Assembly: GCF_000746205.1 (NCBI RefSeq)
Contig: NZ_JQKV01000008.1
Location: forward strand, 1-64,000
DNA length: 64,000 nt
Reading direction: 5' to 3'
DNA from: Halorubrum sp. BV1
GTDB taxonomy: Archaea > Halobacteriota > Halobacteria > Halobacteriales > Haloferacaceae
The position numbers and the translations under genes were made by a program. The notes below the pieces were generated by a model. The model ran no database searches. It saw nothing but the letters and a program-made list of their open reading frames with translations, and was not told the DNA's origin. Positions 17,076 through 25,116 of this stretch are shown piece by piece; the first letter of the stretch is position 1, and each line of letters begins with the position of its first letter.

Positions 17076-17455
17076 GCTCGGACCACCTCCACGCGGTAGG
17101 TCTCGCCCTCGTACCGGACCCGCGCCGTCTCCGTCGTCGCGGCTTCCGGCCGCTGCTGGACGAGCGATCCCATCTCGTCGAAGGGGCTGTGCGTGAACGG
17201 CTCTTTGATCCCGTACGGATCCGTCTGGTACCCCGTAGACCGACGGTCATCGCTCGTGAGCGCGCCGACGAGGTACGGATACCGGCGCTCGGAGACGTTT
17301 GTCACGTCGATCGCCGGCTCGTCGGTTTCTATCGGCTCGGCAGTGAGGTAGTAGGGGTCGCCGGTGCCGAGGTAGCTCGGGAGCGCGCCCAGCGCGAGCA
17401 GCGCGACGACGACCAACGCGACGGCGACGACGAGGTTCCGGGTGACCCGGCGCAT
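17072..17455 (-). CDS. Small membrane-anchored protein of unknown function
   Basis: 127 residues. MRRVTRN is followed by one strong membrane helix (LVVAVALVVVALLALGAL, about 8-25), then an outward soluble domain with conserved-looking segments DPYYLTAEPIETDEPAIDVT, RRYPYLVGALTS and a YEGETYRVEV end. No known domain is recognised. Its stop overlaps the Nudix start by 4 bp, so it is co-transcribed with that gene. The ATG at 17455 was chosen because five extra upstream codons add nothing. Confidence 0.7.
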   Translation of the reverse strand: MRRVTRNLVVAVALVVVALLALGALPSYLGTGDPYYLTAEPIETDEPAIDVTNVSERRYPYLVGALTSDDRRSTGYQTDPYGIKEPFTHSPFDEMGSLVQQRPEAATTETARVRYEGETYRVEVVRA

Positions 17456-17593
17456 ACCCACCGTTGGCACCCCCGAGGAATACCGGTTTCGCCGTCGGCG
17501 GCACCGCCGCGGAACATCTGCTTCGCCGCCGTCTCGTCACGATTCGCCCCCGTCCCCGATGCGTTTTAGCCGCCGGCCCTCCTCCCCGTGGAC

Positions 17594-18550
17594 ATGGAAT
17601 ACCGGTTCGAGCTGGCGCTTTGTGCCGCGCTCGAATCGCCCGACTCGGTCGTCGCGAGACAGCTCGGTGCCGGCGTCACGAACCCCGGCGGTCGGATCGT
17701 CGACGTCTGCGTGCTCACGCCCGGTCCCGGATTCGACCGCCGCGCGTCGATCACCGCTGACCGCGTTCCCGATCCCGCGATCGAGGCGGCCGTCGGGCCG
17801 GGAGAGGCGGTCCCCGTCTCGGCGGCGTTCGACCTCCCGGCCGACCGAGCCGCCGCGATAGTCGACCGCGCGGTCGAGGTCGGCTACCTCGAACGCGAGC
17901 GGCGCGACGGCCGGCCGGTCGTCCGCGCGACCGCCCGCTATCCCGACGACTGGATCGGCTCGCTGACGGCGATCGAGAACAAGCCCGACCTGTCGACGCC
18001 CGGCGATCTGACCGCGCAACTGCGCTACGACGTCGCGCTCGGCTTATTCGACGAGGTCGTGCTCGCGACAGGCTCGTACGTCACGGGTGCCCACCTCAAT
18101 CGAATCCCGGAGGCCGTCGGCGTCTGGCGGTTCGATCCCGAGGATGGCGACCGCGAGGTGATCCGCGAACCGACCCGTCTCAATCCCGGTGCGTCGGGCG
18201 TCGAGATCCGTGACGAGCGCGCGCTCCGGACGGACGTCGCGCTCGTCGGTCCGACCGAGAAGGCCCGCAAGCGACGCCGGATCGCCGAGCGCGCCTACGG
18301 GAAGGGGTGGCGGCCGAACCCGCCACGGTGCGTGCACGCGCAGACGACCGACGACGGTCGCCCCCACTGCGGCCACTTCGACCGCGTCGTCGACCCGGGC
18401 CGCGACTGCGGTACGGCCTGCGCCGCGTTCGAGCCGGCCGACCCGCCGGCGCTCGATCGCGATCGGCTGCGCGACAGCCGAACCGCGTGGGTCGCAGAGC
18501 CCGACGGACCGGGACCACGCCGACAGGCGAGCCTCTCGCGGTTCCGGTAG
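17594..18550 (+). CDS. DUF5787-type protein, predicted PD-(D/E)XK-like nuclease with Zn cluster
   Basis: A 318-residue conserved haloarchaeal protein of undescribed function. Residues 34-40 (RIVDVCV, D37) and 125-130 (TAIENK, E128-x-K130), with a following Q142 in a helix and VVLATGSYV, have the order expected of a PD-(D/E)XK nuclease core. A winged-helix-like stretch lies between (about 60-110). The C terminus has a Cys/His cluster (CVHAQ, HCGHF, DCGTAC), probably zinc-binding. The assignment to DUF5787 is from memory and the nuclease idea is inference. It stands alone between two minus-strand genes and the CBS gene. ATG at 17594; GTG at 17588 is possible. Confidence 0.75.
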   Translation: MEYRFELALCAALESPDSVVARQLGAGVTNPGGRIVDVCVLTPGPGFDRRASITADRVPDPAIEAAVGPGEAVPVSAAFDLPADRAAAIVDRAVEVGYLERERRDGRPVVRATARYPDDWIGSLTAIENKPDLSTPGDLTAQLRYDVALGLFDEVVLATGSYVTGAHLNRIPEAVGVWRFDPEDGDREVIREPTRLNPGASGVEIRDERALRTDVALVGPTEKARKRRRIAERAYGKGWRPNPPRCVHAQTTDDGRPHCGHFDRVVDPGRDCGTACAAFEPADPPALDRDRLRDSRTAWVAEPDGPGPRRQASLSRFR

Positions 18551-18662
18551 CGGTCCGCGTCGCTCTCTGGAACCGCGTTCCCGACCACCGCACTGGCCGA
18601 ACGAGTACCGCGGTACGGTGTAACGTGAGAACGCTTATACGTCGACGGCGGGACTCTCTGAT

Positions 18663-19067
18663 ATGGACGACATCGATGACGTGTTCGTCGCACGATTGAT
18701 GACGAGCGACCTCCACACCGTGACTCCCGACACACTCGTCGAAGACGCCGCGGCCGTGTTGCTCGATAACGACGTCAGTTCGGCGCTCGTCGTCGACGAC
18801 GGGACGCTCGTGGGTATCCTCACGACGACCGACTTCGTCGACATCGTGGCCAAGAGCCAGCCGAAAGCCGAGACGACGGTCGAACGGTACATGACACCCG
18901 ACCCGATTACGACGGGTGCACAGGACTCCGTCGCGGCCGTCGCGGCGACGATGATCGAACACGGCATCCACCACGTACCCGTCGTCGACGGTGGTACCCC
19001 GATCGGCATCATTACTACCTCTGATTTCGCCGCGTACGTCTCTTCTCCGGAGGCCCCGTCGCCATAG
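18663..19067 (+). CDS. Two-CBS-domain protein
   Basis: 134 residues made of two CBS motifs: about 8-65 (LMTSDLHTVTPDTLVEDAA through VGILTTTDFVDIV) and 70-130 (YMTPDPITT through IGIITTSDFAAYV). Such pairs bind adenine nucleotides and act as regulatory sensors. There is no fused effector domain and the partner is unknown. A TATA-like CTTATACG at about 18632-18640 places transcription at the ATG, so the mRNA is probably leaderless. Confidence 0.9.
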   Translation: MDDIDDVFVARLMTSDLHTVTPDTLVEDAAAVLLDNDVSSALVVDDGTLVGILTTTDFVDIVAKSQPKAETTVERYMTPDPITTGAQDSVAAVAATMIEHGIHHVPVVDGGTPIGIITTSDFAAYVSSPEAPSP

Positions 19068-19156
19068 TCCCCGAACTCCCGTCTATATTGCCGATATCTC
19101 TGACGCTAAGACTGCCGCCCCCGGCATATTTAAGTACACTCACCCGCTTTCGTCAA

Positions 19157-19238
19157 ATGACGCTTCGCTTGGAGGGCCGAAGCGTCAGCGGGGACCTACT
19201 GAACGACGCGGCCGTGCCACTTTTTCCGGCACGGCCGC
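19157..19238 (+). ncRNA. Candidate structured small RNA with two perfect hairpins
   Basis: A clear TATA element (ATATTTAAG, about 19126-19134) predicts a plus-strand start near 19157. The transcript would immediately form a 10-bp perfect hairpin (TGACGCTTCG/CGAAGCGTCA, 19158-19187). A second, 11-bp perfect hairpin with loop ACTTTTTCC follows (19208-19238), its loop containing a T run as at archaeal terminators. An ATG at 19157 opens a frame that only runs antisense through the dUTPase-like gene and looks non-coding. The second hairpin could instead be the terminator of that minus-strand gene. Confidence 0.4.
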
Positions 19239-19312
19239 GCCGTTCGTTCCTTTCGACCGCCGAGCGATGCGGCCGTCGTTCGCCGTTTCTCGATCCACCG
19301 GATATCGTCTCT

Positions 19313-19786
19313 TCAGAGGTTCTCTCCTTGGTACGCGCCCCCGTACGTCTCCTCGTGGGCTGCCTCGGCCAACACCAACTGCGCGATCCGCGCCCCCGGT
19401 TCGATAGCTATCGGGTGTCCCACGTCGAGGCGTCCCTCGCCGATTCCCTCGTAGCCTGCGTCCCACACCGCAGTGTCGAGCGTACACGAGTTCCGAAGCA
19501 GCGTCGACCGCGGGAGCACGAACCCGATCCGCTCCTCGGGTATTCGCACCGGCTCGCCGTACCGTACCACGTACGTCCCCGCGTCCAGCCGATAGACTCC
19601 GTCGTCGTCGCTCAGCTCTTCGCGTTCGCCGACGCGCTTCCCGTCGCGGCCGACGAGTCCCGCTTCGGTCTGTTCGAAGACCGCACCGAGCGTGAGGTCG
19701 ACGCCGTTCGGCTGCCGCTGTGTGTCGTCGAGGTCGGCGTCGCCCGCTTCGAGCGCCGCCGCCACCGCCGCGCCTGAGTCGAACAT
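19313..19786 (-). CDS. dUTPase / dCTP deaminase family protein
   Basis: 157 residues of the DCD/dUTPase trimeric fold. Marks include QPNGVDLTLG at the N terminus, the nucleotide-binding PRSTLLRNSC, and WDAGYEGIGEGRLDV with the Tyr and Gly residues that hold the pyrimidine. Haloarchaea carry this form annotated as dUTP nucleotidohydrolase. It should help keep uracil out of DNA or supply dUMP for thymidylate. Deaminase versus diphosphatase activity cannot be decided by eye. ATG at 19786. It converges on the candidate RNA and the CBS gene. Confidence 0.85.
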   Translation of the reverse strand: MFDSGAAVAAALEAGDADLDDTQRQPNGVDLTLGAVFEQTEAGLVGRDGKRVGEREELSDDDGVYRLDAGTYVVRYGEPVRIPEERIGFVLPRSTLLRNSCTLDTAVWDAGYEGIGEGRLDVGHPIAIEPGARIAQLVLAEAAHEETYGGAYQGENL

Positions 19787-19977
19787 ACCCGCCCGAATCC
19801 GCGGGCGAGACTAAACCGTGTCGACCCCTCGACCCGTCGAACGCGGGACCGATCACCGCCGCCCAGCTGACGGCTGAGACGCCGATATTAGCCTTTATCG
19901 GCCTTAAACACTCGTTACGACTATTCCTCTCACGGTGTGTGATACCATACGAATTTCGGGTCGAAAATTGCTGGACC

Positions 19978-20000
19978 GGTCGATCTAACACGGTCGATCT
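19978..20000 (+). promoter_or_regulatory. Direct repeat GGTCGATCT x2 upstream of aconitase
   Basis: GGTCGATCT occurs at 19978-19986 and 19992-20000, 14 bp start to start, about 20 bp upstream of the aconitase TATA box (TTTATATCC, 20019-20026). The position fits an activator or regulator site for acnA. The 265-bp spacer 19787-20051 also has a small dyad (CCGAT/ATCGG, about 19880-19900) and no gene. Confidence 0.4.
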
Positions 20001-20051
20001 CCCGGAAAACTCGCGGGTTTTATATCCACGGGAAAGCCAACTCCGGATGAT

Positions 20052-22037
20052 ATGGGACAAACGATTACCGAGAAGATCCTCGATGAGCATCTCGTCGAGG
20101 GCGAACTGACGCCCGGCGAGGAGATCGGCATCGACATCGACCAAGTGCTGACCCAAGACACCACGGGTACGATGGTGTGGCTCCAGTTCGAGGCGCTGGA
20201 GATGGACGAGGTCCAGACGGAGCTGGCCGCGCAGTACTGTGACCACCAGACGTACCAGTTCGACTTCAAGAACACCGACGACCACCGCTTCCTCCGCTCT
20301 GCGGCCGGCACCTACGGCGCATACTTCTCTCGGCCCGGCAACGGTATCTGTCACCAGGTCCACAAGGAGAACTTCGCCGCCCCCGGCAAGACGCTCCTCG
20401 GTTCCGACTCGCACACCCCGACGCCGGGCGGGCTCGGCCAGCTCGCGATCGGCGCGGGCGGCCTCGACATCGCCGTCGCGATGGGCGGCGGCCCGTACTA
20501 TGTCGAGATGCCCGAGGTCGTCAACGTTCACCTCGAAGGCGAGCTTCCCGAGTGGGCGACCGCCAAGGACGTCGCGCTCCACCTGCTCGGCGAGCTGACC
20601 GTCAAAGGCGGCGTCGGCAAGATCTTCGAGTACACCGGCCCCGGTGCCGAGAACCTCACCATCCCCGAGCGGACGACGATCACGAACCTCGGGACGGAGC
20701 TCGGTGCCACCTCCTCGATCTTCGGTACCGACGAGAAGACGAAAGACTGGCTGGCGCGCCAGGACCGCGAAGACGAGTTCGTCGAGCTCTCGCCCGACGA
20801 CGACGCGGAGTACGCGGAGACGATCGAGGTCGACTTAAACGAGCTCGAACCGCTCGTGGCCGCCCCGTCGATGCCTGACAACGTCGCCCCCGTCAGCGAG
20901 TACGAGGGCACCGACGTCGAGCAGGTCATCGTCGGTTCCTGTACCAACGGTGCCTACGAGGACATCCTCCCCAGCGCGAAGATGCTGGAGGGCCGCGAGG
21001 TCGCCAAACAGACCGAGATGATCGTCGCGCCCGGCTCCAAGCAGGCCTCCGAGATGCTGGCCCGCGAGGGCTGGACCGCGGAGATGATGGCGGCCGGCGT
21101 CAACTTCTCCGAGGCGACCTGCGGTGCGTGTATCGGTATCGGTCACGTGCCCGCCTCCGACTCCGTCTCGCTGCGCACCTTCAACCGCAACTTCGAGGGT
21201 CGCTCGGGAATCGAAGACGACTCCGTCTTCCTCTGTTCGCCCGAAGTCGCCACCGCGGCGGCCATCACGGGCGAGATCGTCGACCCGCGTGACCTGGCCG
21301 ATGACCTCGGCGACCTCGAAGCGCCCGGTCTGGAGATGGGGACGAAGTACGGTCCCGGCATGGGCCAGGACGACTCCGACATCATCTCGCCCGACGAGGC
21401 GATCGACGACGGTCTCGTCAAGGGCCCGAACATCGGCGACGTGCCGCTGAAAGACGGGATCGACGTGGACGGCGGCGAGGCCCTCCTCAAGATGGAGGAC
21501 AACATCACCACCGACCACATCATCCCGGCGACCGCGGACATCCTGAAGTTCCGCTCGAACATCGAGAAGCTCTCCGAGTTCACGCTCTCGCGCGTCGACG
21601 ATACGTTCGCGCAGCGCGCGCTCGACGCCGACGGCGGCGTCCTCGTGGCCGGCGAGAACTACGGGCAGGGCTCTTCGCGTGAACACGCCGCCCTCTGTCC
21701 GATGTTCCTCGGTATCGAAGCGGTCTTCGCACAGAGCTTCGCCCGCATCCACAAGGCGAACCTGTTCAACTTCGGTATCGTCCCGCTCGCGATCGACGCG
21801 GAGACGTACGAACAGATCGACCAGGGAGACGACATCGAGATCGTCGACGACGTGCCCGCCGGCGTCAACTCCGGCCAAACGGAGTTCACCGCGCGCGTGA
21901 ACGACGACTGGGAGTTCACCGCCGAACTCGACGCCTCCGAACGCGAGCGCGAGATCCTCGCCGCCGGCGGCAAGCTCTCGTGGGTCAAACAGCAGCACGC
22001 CGACGACGGGTCCGGCGCTGCCCCGGCCGACGACTAA
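20052..22037 (+). CDS. acnA: Aconitate hydratase
   Basis: A 661-residue [4Fe-4S] enzyme of the citric-acid cycle that interconverts citrate and isocitrate. Cluster cysteines are visible as SCTNG (C297) and CGAC (C357, C360), with the substrate-binding GSDSHTPTPGG early in the protein and the swivel domain ENYGQGSSREHAA near 535. A strong TATA box 30 bp upstream gives a nearly leaderless mRNA. The gene is monocistronic and convergent with the rps7 operon, whose end lies 171 bp away. Confidence 0.97.
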   Translation: MGQTITEKILDEHLVEGELTPGEEIGIDIDQVLTQDTTGTMVWLQFEALEMDEVQTELAAQYCDHQTYQFDFKNTDDHRFLRSAAGTYGAYFSRPGNGICHQVHKENFAAPGKTLLGSDSHTPTPGGLGQLAIGAGGLDIAVAMGGGPYYVEMPEVVNVHLEGELPEWATAKDVALHLLGELTVKGGVGKIFEYTGPGAENLTIPERTTITNLGTELGATSSIFGTDEKTKDWLARQDREDEFVELSPDDDAEYAETIEVDLNELEPLVAAPSMPDNVAPVSEYEGTDVEQVIVGSCTNGAYEDILPSAKMLEGREVAKQTEMIVAPGSKQASEMLAREGWTAEMMAAGVNFSEATCGACIGIGHVPASDSVSLRTFNRNFEGRSGIEDDSVFLCSPEVATAAAITGEIVDPRDLADDLGDLEAPGLEMGTKYGPGMGQDDSDIISPDEAIDDGLVKGPNIGDVPLKDGIDVDGGEALLKMEDNITTDHIIPATADILKFRSNIEKLSEFTLSRVDDTFAQRALDADGGVLVAGENYGQGSSREHAALCPMFLGIEAVFAQSFARIHKANLFNFGIVPLAIDAETYEQIDQGDDIEIVDDVPAGVNSGQTEFTARVNDDWEFTAELDASEREREILAAGGKLSWVKQQHADDGSGAAPADD

Positions 22038-22208
22038 GCACGCGGCGCGGATCTGCGGACTTCTCTCTATTCTCTCGCACGCAGAGCACCGCCGCTCTCC
22101 GTCGCAATGGGAGCGCCCTGCCATCGCCGTGTTCGAAGCGCCGTCGCTCACGAAGCGGGTCTGCAAAAACAAAACACGGCTGTCGCCGGTACAGCGCCGG
22201 AGCCGACC

Positions 22209-22862
22209 TCAGCGGGCGGCGGCGGCGACGCGCTCGCGCTCCTCCTTCTGTGAGATGGAGTAGGAGCGCTCGGGGTCGTAGTCGGCGGCAGCGACCAGTT
22301 CGTTCGCGAGCGCGTCGGCGGCGGACGTGCTCGATTTGTACGTCGCGCTGGCGACGCCGTCGGAGATGAAAAGCAGCGCCTGATCGACGCGGCGCTGCGG
22401 TGCGACGTCGACCGCTTTCGGGACGGAGATGCCGCCGTACTTCAGGCGGACGGTCTCCTCGCGAGGCGCGGCGTTCTCCACGGCGCTGACGAGGATCTGG
22501 ACCGGATTCTCTTCGGTGCGCTCGTGGACGACGTCGAAGGCGTCACGGACGATCCGCGTCGCCTGCTGTTTCTTGCCCGTGTTCTCTTCGGTCTGCATCA
22601 GGCGGTTGATCAGCCGCTCGACTAAGGAGATCTCGGACTTCTTGAACTGCTTGGACGCGTGGCGACCCATCGTGTGCGCGATGGGCGTCACGGTCATGTA
22701 GCGCTTCGTCGAGGGGTCGTCGTAGGCGATCTCGGTGACGTCCCACACGCCGAACAGCTTCGCGTTCTCGTTTGCGGCCTCGCTCGACGCGGGCGCGTCC
22801 GGGTCCGGCTCGTCGGCGGCGACGTCCTCTGCGGACGCCGCCTCGGACTCCTCTCCGCTCAT
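22209..22862 (-). CDS. rps7: 30S ribosomal protein S7
   Basis: 217 residues. A haloarchaeal acidic N-terminal extension (about 1-35) precedes the S7 core, with TVTPIAHTMGRHASKQFKK, LINRLMQTEENTGKKQQ and KYGGISVPKAVDVAPQRRVD. It nucleates assembly of the 30S head. Its start overlaps the rps12 stop by 4 bp. It is the last gene of the RNA polymerase operon here; elongation factor 2, which often follows, is absent. Confidence 0.97.
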   Translation of the reverse strand: MSGEESEAASAEDVAADEPDPDAPASSEAANENAKLFGVWDVTEIAYDDPSTKRYMTVTPIAHTMGRHASKQFKKSEISLVERLINRLMQTEENTGKKQQATRIVRDAFDVVHERTEENPVQILVSAVENAAPREETVRLKYGGISVPKAVDVAPQRRVDQALLFISDGVASATYKSSTSAADALANELVAAADYDPERSYSISQKEERERVAAAAR

Positions 22863-23287
22863 CGGACGGGCTTCTCCGCGTTACCGCGTACCAGTTCGAT
22901 CATGGAGACGCCGTTGACCTTTTCGACCTTGTAGTTGACACCGGAGAGGTCGCCCATCGCGCGACCCTTGGCCCCACCGATCCCGGCGATCGTGACCTCG
23001 TCGTGCTCGTCGATGAACGAGATAGCGCCGTCACCGGGACAGAACGCGGTGACCTGCTTCCCGTTCTTGATGAGCTGGACGCGGACGCACTTTCGGATCG
23101 CCGAGTTCGGCTGCTTTGCCTCGATGCCGACCTTCTCCAGTACGATCCCGCGCGCCTGCGGGGCACCTTCGAGGGGGTCGGACTTCTTTTTGAGCCCGCG
23201 CTCGCGCCGAGCGTACTCGGAGTCGGACCAGCGGCGTTTCTGCCGGTCCTGCTTGAGCTTACGGGCCGCGTACTTGCCGTTCGCCAT
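22859..23287 (-). CDS. rps12: 30S ribosomal protein S12
   Basis: 142 residues of archaeal S12 (MANGKYAARKLKQDRQKRRW). The decoding-site loop KQPNSAIRKC and the PGDGAISFIDEHDEV and GAKGRAMGDLSGV segments are intact. It acts in decoding at the A site. A minus-strand TATA-like GCTTAAGTACC (about 23310-23319) lies 25 bp before the ATG, so rps12-rps7 may have their own leaderless promoter in addition to read-through from nusA across a 195-bp spacer. Confidence 0.97.
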   Translation of the reverse strand: MANGKYAARKLKQDRQKRRWSDSEYARRERGLKKKSDPLEGAPQARGIVLEKVGIEAKQPNSAIRKCVRVQLIKNGKQVTAFCPGDGAISFIDEHDEVTIAGIGGAKGRAMGDLSGVNYKVEKVNGVSMIELVRGNAEKPVR

Positions 23288-23482
23288 CGTACATCCACTT
23301 CCAAACGAAGGTACTTAAGCGTCGTCTTTCGACTCGGAGAAACGCCCGCAGATCGCTCGAACGGTACCTCTCGCCGGATCTGAGGCTGTTTCGTGACAGA
23401 AGGACGGTCGCACAGAATCGCTGAGCGGATAAGCGGCGGCGAGAACGCGTCGTTTCCGCCTCCCTGACAGCCGGGTTGACGG

Positions 23483-23902
23483 TCAGGTCAACTGGATGTC
23501 GTCGATGTCGTGGTGACGGTCCGCCAGCCGGCGCGCCGTTTCGATGTTCGTCCCGTCCGCGCCGATGGCCACGCCGCGGTCGGCGTCTTGCACCTCGACG
23601 TACGCGACCCGATCGTTCTGTTCGGAGATCGTCACCGCGTTCACCGCCGCCGGTGCGAGCGCGTTCGCGACGAACGCCTCCGGCGTGTCGGCGTCTTCGA
23701 CCAACTCGATCGACGCATCAAGCCGTCGCTCGGCTTCCTCGACCGTCTCTCCCGCCTGTCCGATCGCCGAGGCCATCTCGCCGGCCGGAACGAGGAACAC
23801 GAGCCGGTCGCTCTCCACGAGGCAGTCGGTCGGTGCGACCCCGGTCAGTTCGTCGAACCGACCGATGTAGCGCCGCGCCTCGTCGGAGAGTTCGACGCGC
23901 AT
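23483..23902 (-). CDS. nusA: Archaeal NusA-like transcription factor
   Basis: 139 residues forming two KH domains of the NusA type: PAGEMASAIGQAGETVEEAE carries the first GxxG-like loop, and DRGVAIGADGTNIETARRLA the second. Archaeal NusA lacks the bacterial S1 and acidic domains and is thought to act in termination or in binding RNA. Its start shares one base with the rpoA2 stop, so it is tightly coupled to the polymerase operon. Confidence 0.94.
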   Translation of the reverse strand: MRVELSDEARRYIGRFDELTGVAPTDCLVESDRLVFLVPAGEMASAIGQAGETVEEAERRLDASIELVEDADTPEAFVANALAPAAVNAVTISEQNDRVAYVEVQDADRGVAIGADGTNIETARRLADRHHDIDDIQLT

Positions 23903-25116
23903 CAGTCGTCGCCGACGACCCGCGAACCCATCCGGAGGTCGACGTCGCCGGTGCCAAGCGAGATCGGCTTGCCGGCGATGACGTTCTCTATGACCCCGTC
24001 GAGCTCGTCGTACTCGCCGTGGACCGCGGCGTCGAGCAGGTGGTTAACCGTCACCTCGAACGCCGCGCGCGCGAGTACCGAGTCTTTCGACCCGGAGATG
24101 CCGTGGCGACCGATGGACTCGATCTCGCCGTTGTTCGTCATGATGTCGGCGACGAGCATGAGGTGTCGAACGTTCACGTCGTCGAGCCCCTGCTCTTCGA
24201 GCGTGTTCTTCGTCTCGTCGATGATCGTCTCGCGGGCCGCCTCCACGCCGAGGTTGCGGTACACCTCGTGGATGTTGTTACACGTGGTTCGTGACGCGTC
24301 GACGCCCTCGATGGAGAGCGTGTCGCCGAACGCCGAGCCCTCGGTGTAGAGGACGAACTCCTCTCGGCCGTCGATCTCCTCTTTGCGGATGACGACGCGC
24401 TCGATCTCTTCGATACCCTTGAAGACGATGTCGCGGAGCCGCTCGACGAGCTGGAGCAGCTCGCGGTAGCTCGGCTCGTTCGGGCCGAACTCGATCACCG
24501 TTCCCGACTGTCGGGTGTCGACGCCGAGCGAGTCCTCGATCGTCTCTGCGATGATCTCCGCGACTTCGGACGGGTCCGAGTGCGTCGGCCACCGCTCCAA
24601 GAGGGTGTCGTCGTTGAGGTCGATCCGCACGAGCATGTCCGCGACGTTCGTCGACACGTCGCCGAGCGCGAGGATCCTGGTGGCCTCGATCGACCAGACG
24701 ACCTCGTGGGCCTTCTGTCGGTCCGTCGCGTACTCGCCTTCGAGGTGGACCGTCATCATCGGCGTGTCCGGCGTCTTCCGGGCGTCCACCAACTCGATGA
24801 GCCGGGGGAGCCCCTGCGTGACGTCGATCTCCGCGACGCCGGCGTAGTGGAACGTGTTCATCGTCATCTGCGTTCCGGGCTCACCGATCGACTGCGCCGA
24901 GACGGTCCCGACGGGGTCGAGGGGGTCGACCCGCGTGTCGAGATAGCGGTTCTCGACCCCAGTCGCGATGTCGGTGGCCTGTTCGATGGTGACCTCGCCG
25001 TTTTCGGCCGCCTTCCGGTCTATCGCCTCGTACACCTCACTTTTGAGGCGCGGCGGAAGCTCGGTCGCCTCCACGACCGCCTCAATGTCGTCGGTGACGT
25101 GGTCGTACTCAGTCAT
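23902..25116 (-). CDS. rpoA2: DNA-directed RNA polymerase subunit A''
   Basis: 404 residues, the C-terminal half of the archaeal split largest subunit. The trigger-loop region QSIGEPGTQMTMNTFHYAG and the cleft/jaw segments GLPRLIELVDARKTPDTPMM and MLVADIMTNNGEIESIGRHG are clear. It overlaps the A' gene by 8 bp. The split is the normal archaeal one and not a frameshift. Confidence 0.97.
   Translation of the reverse strand: MTEYDHVTDDIEAVVEATELPPRLKSEVYEAIDRKAAENGEVTIEQATDIATGVENRYLDTRVDPLDPVGTVSAQSIGEPGTQMTMNTFHYAGVAEIDVTQGLPRLIELVDARKTPDTPMMTVHLEGEYATDRQKAHEVVWSIEATRILALGDVSTNVADMLVRIDLNDDTLLERWPTHSDPSEVAEIIAETIEDSLGVDTRQSGTVIEFGPNEPSYRELLQLVERLRDIVFKGIEEIERVVIRKEEIDGREEFVLYTEGSAFGDTLSIEGVDASRTTCNNIHEVYRNLGVEAARETIIDETKNTLEEQGLDDVNVRHLMLVADIMTNNGEIESIGRHGISGSKDSVLARAAFEVTVNHLLDAAVHGEYDELDGVIENVIAGKPISLGTGDVDLRMGSRVVGDD

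Noticed and set aside
19157..19777. Leaderless protein-coding gene starting at 19157
   Set aside because: After about 50 codons the frame runs antisense to the dUTPase-family gene and has no domain likeness; an RNA is a better fit for the perfect hairpins.
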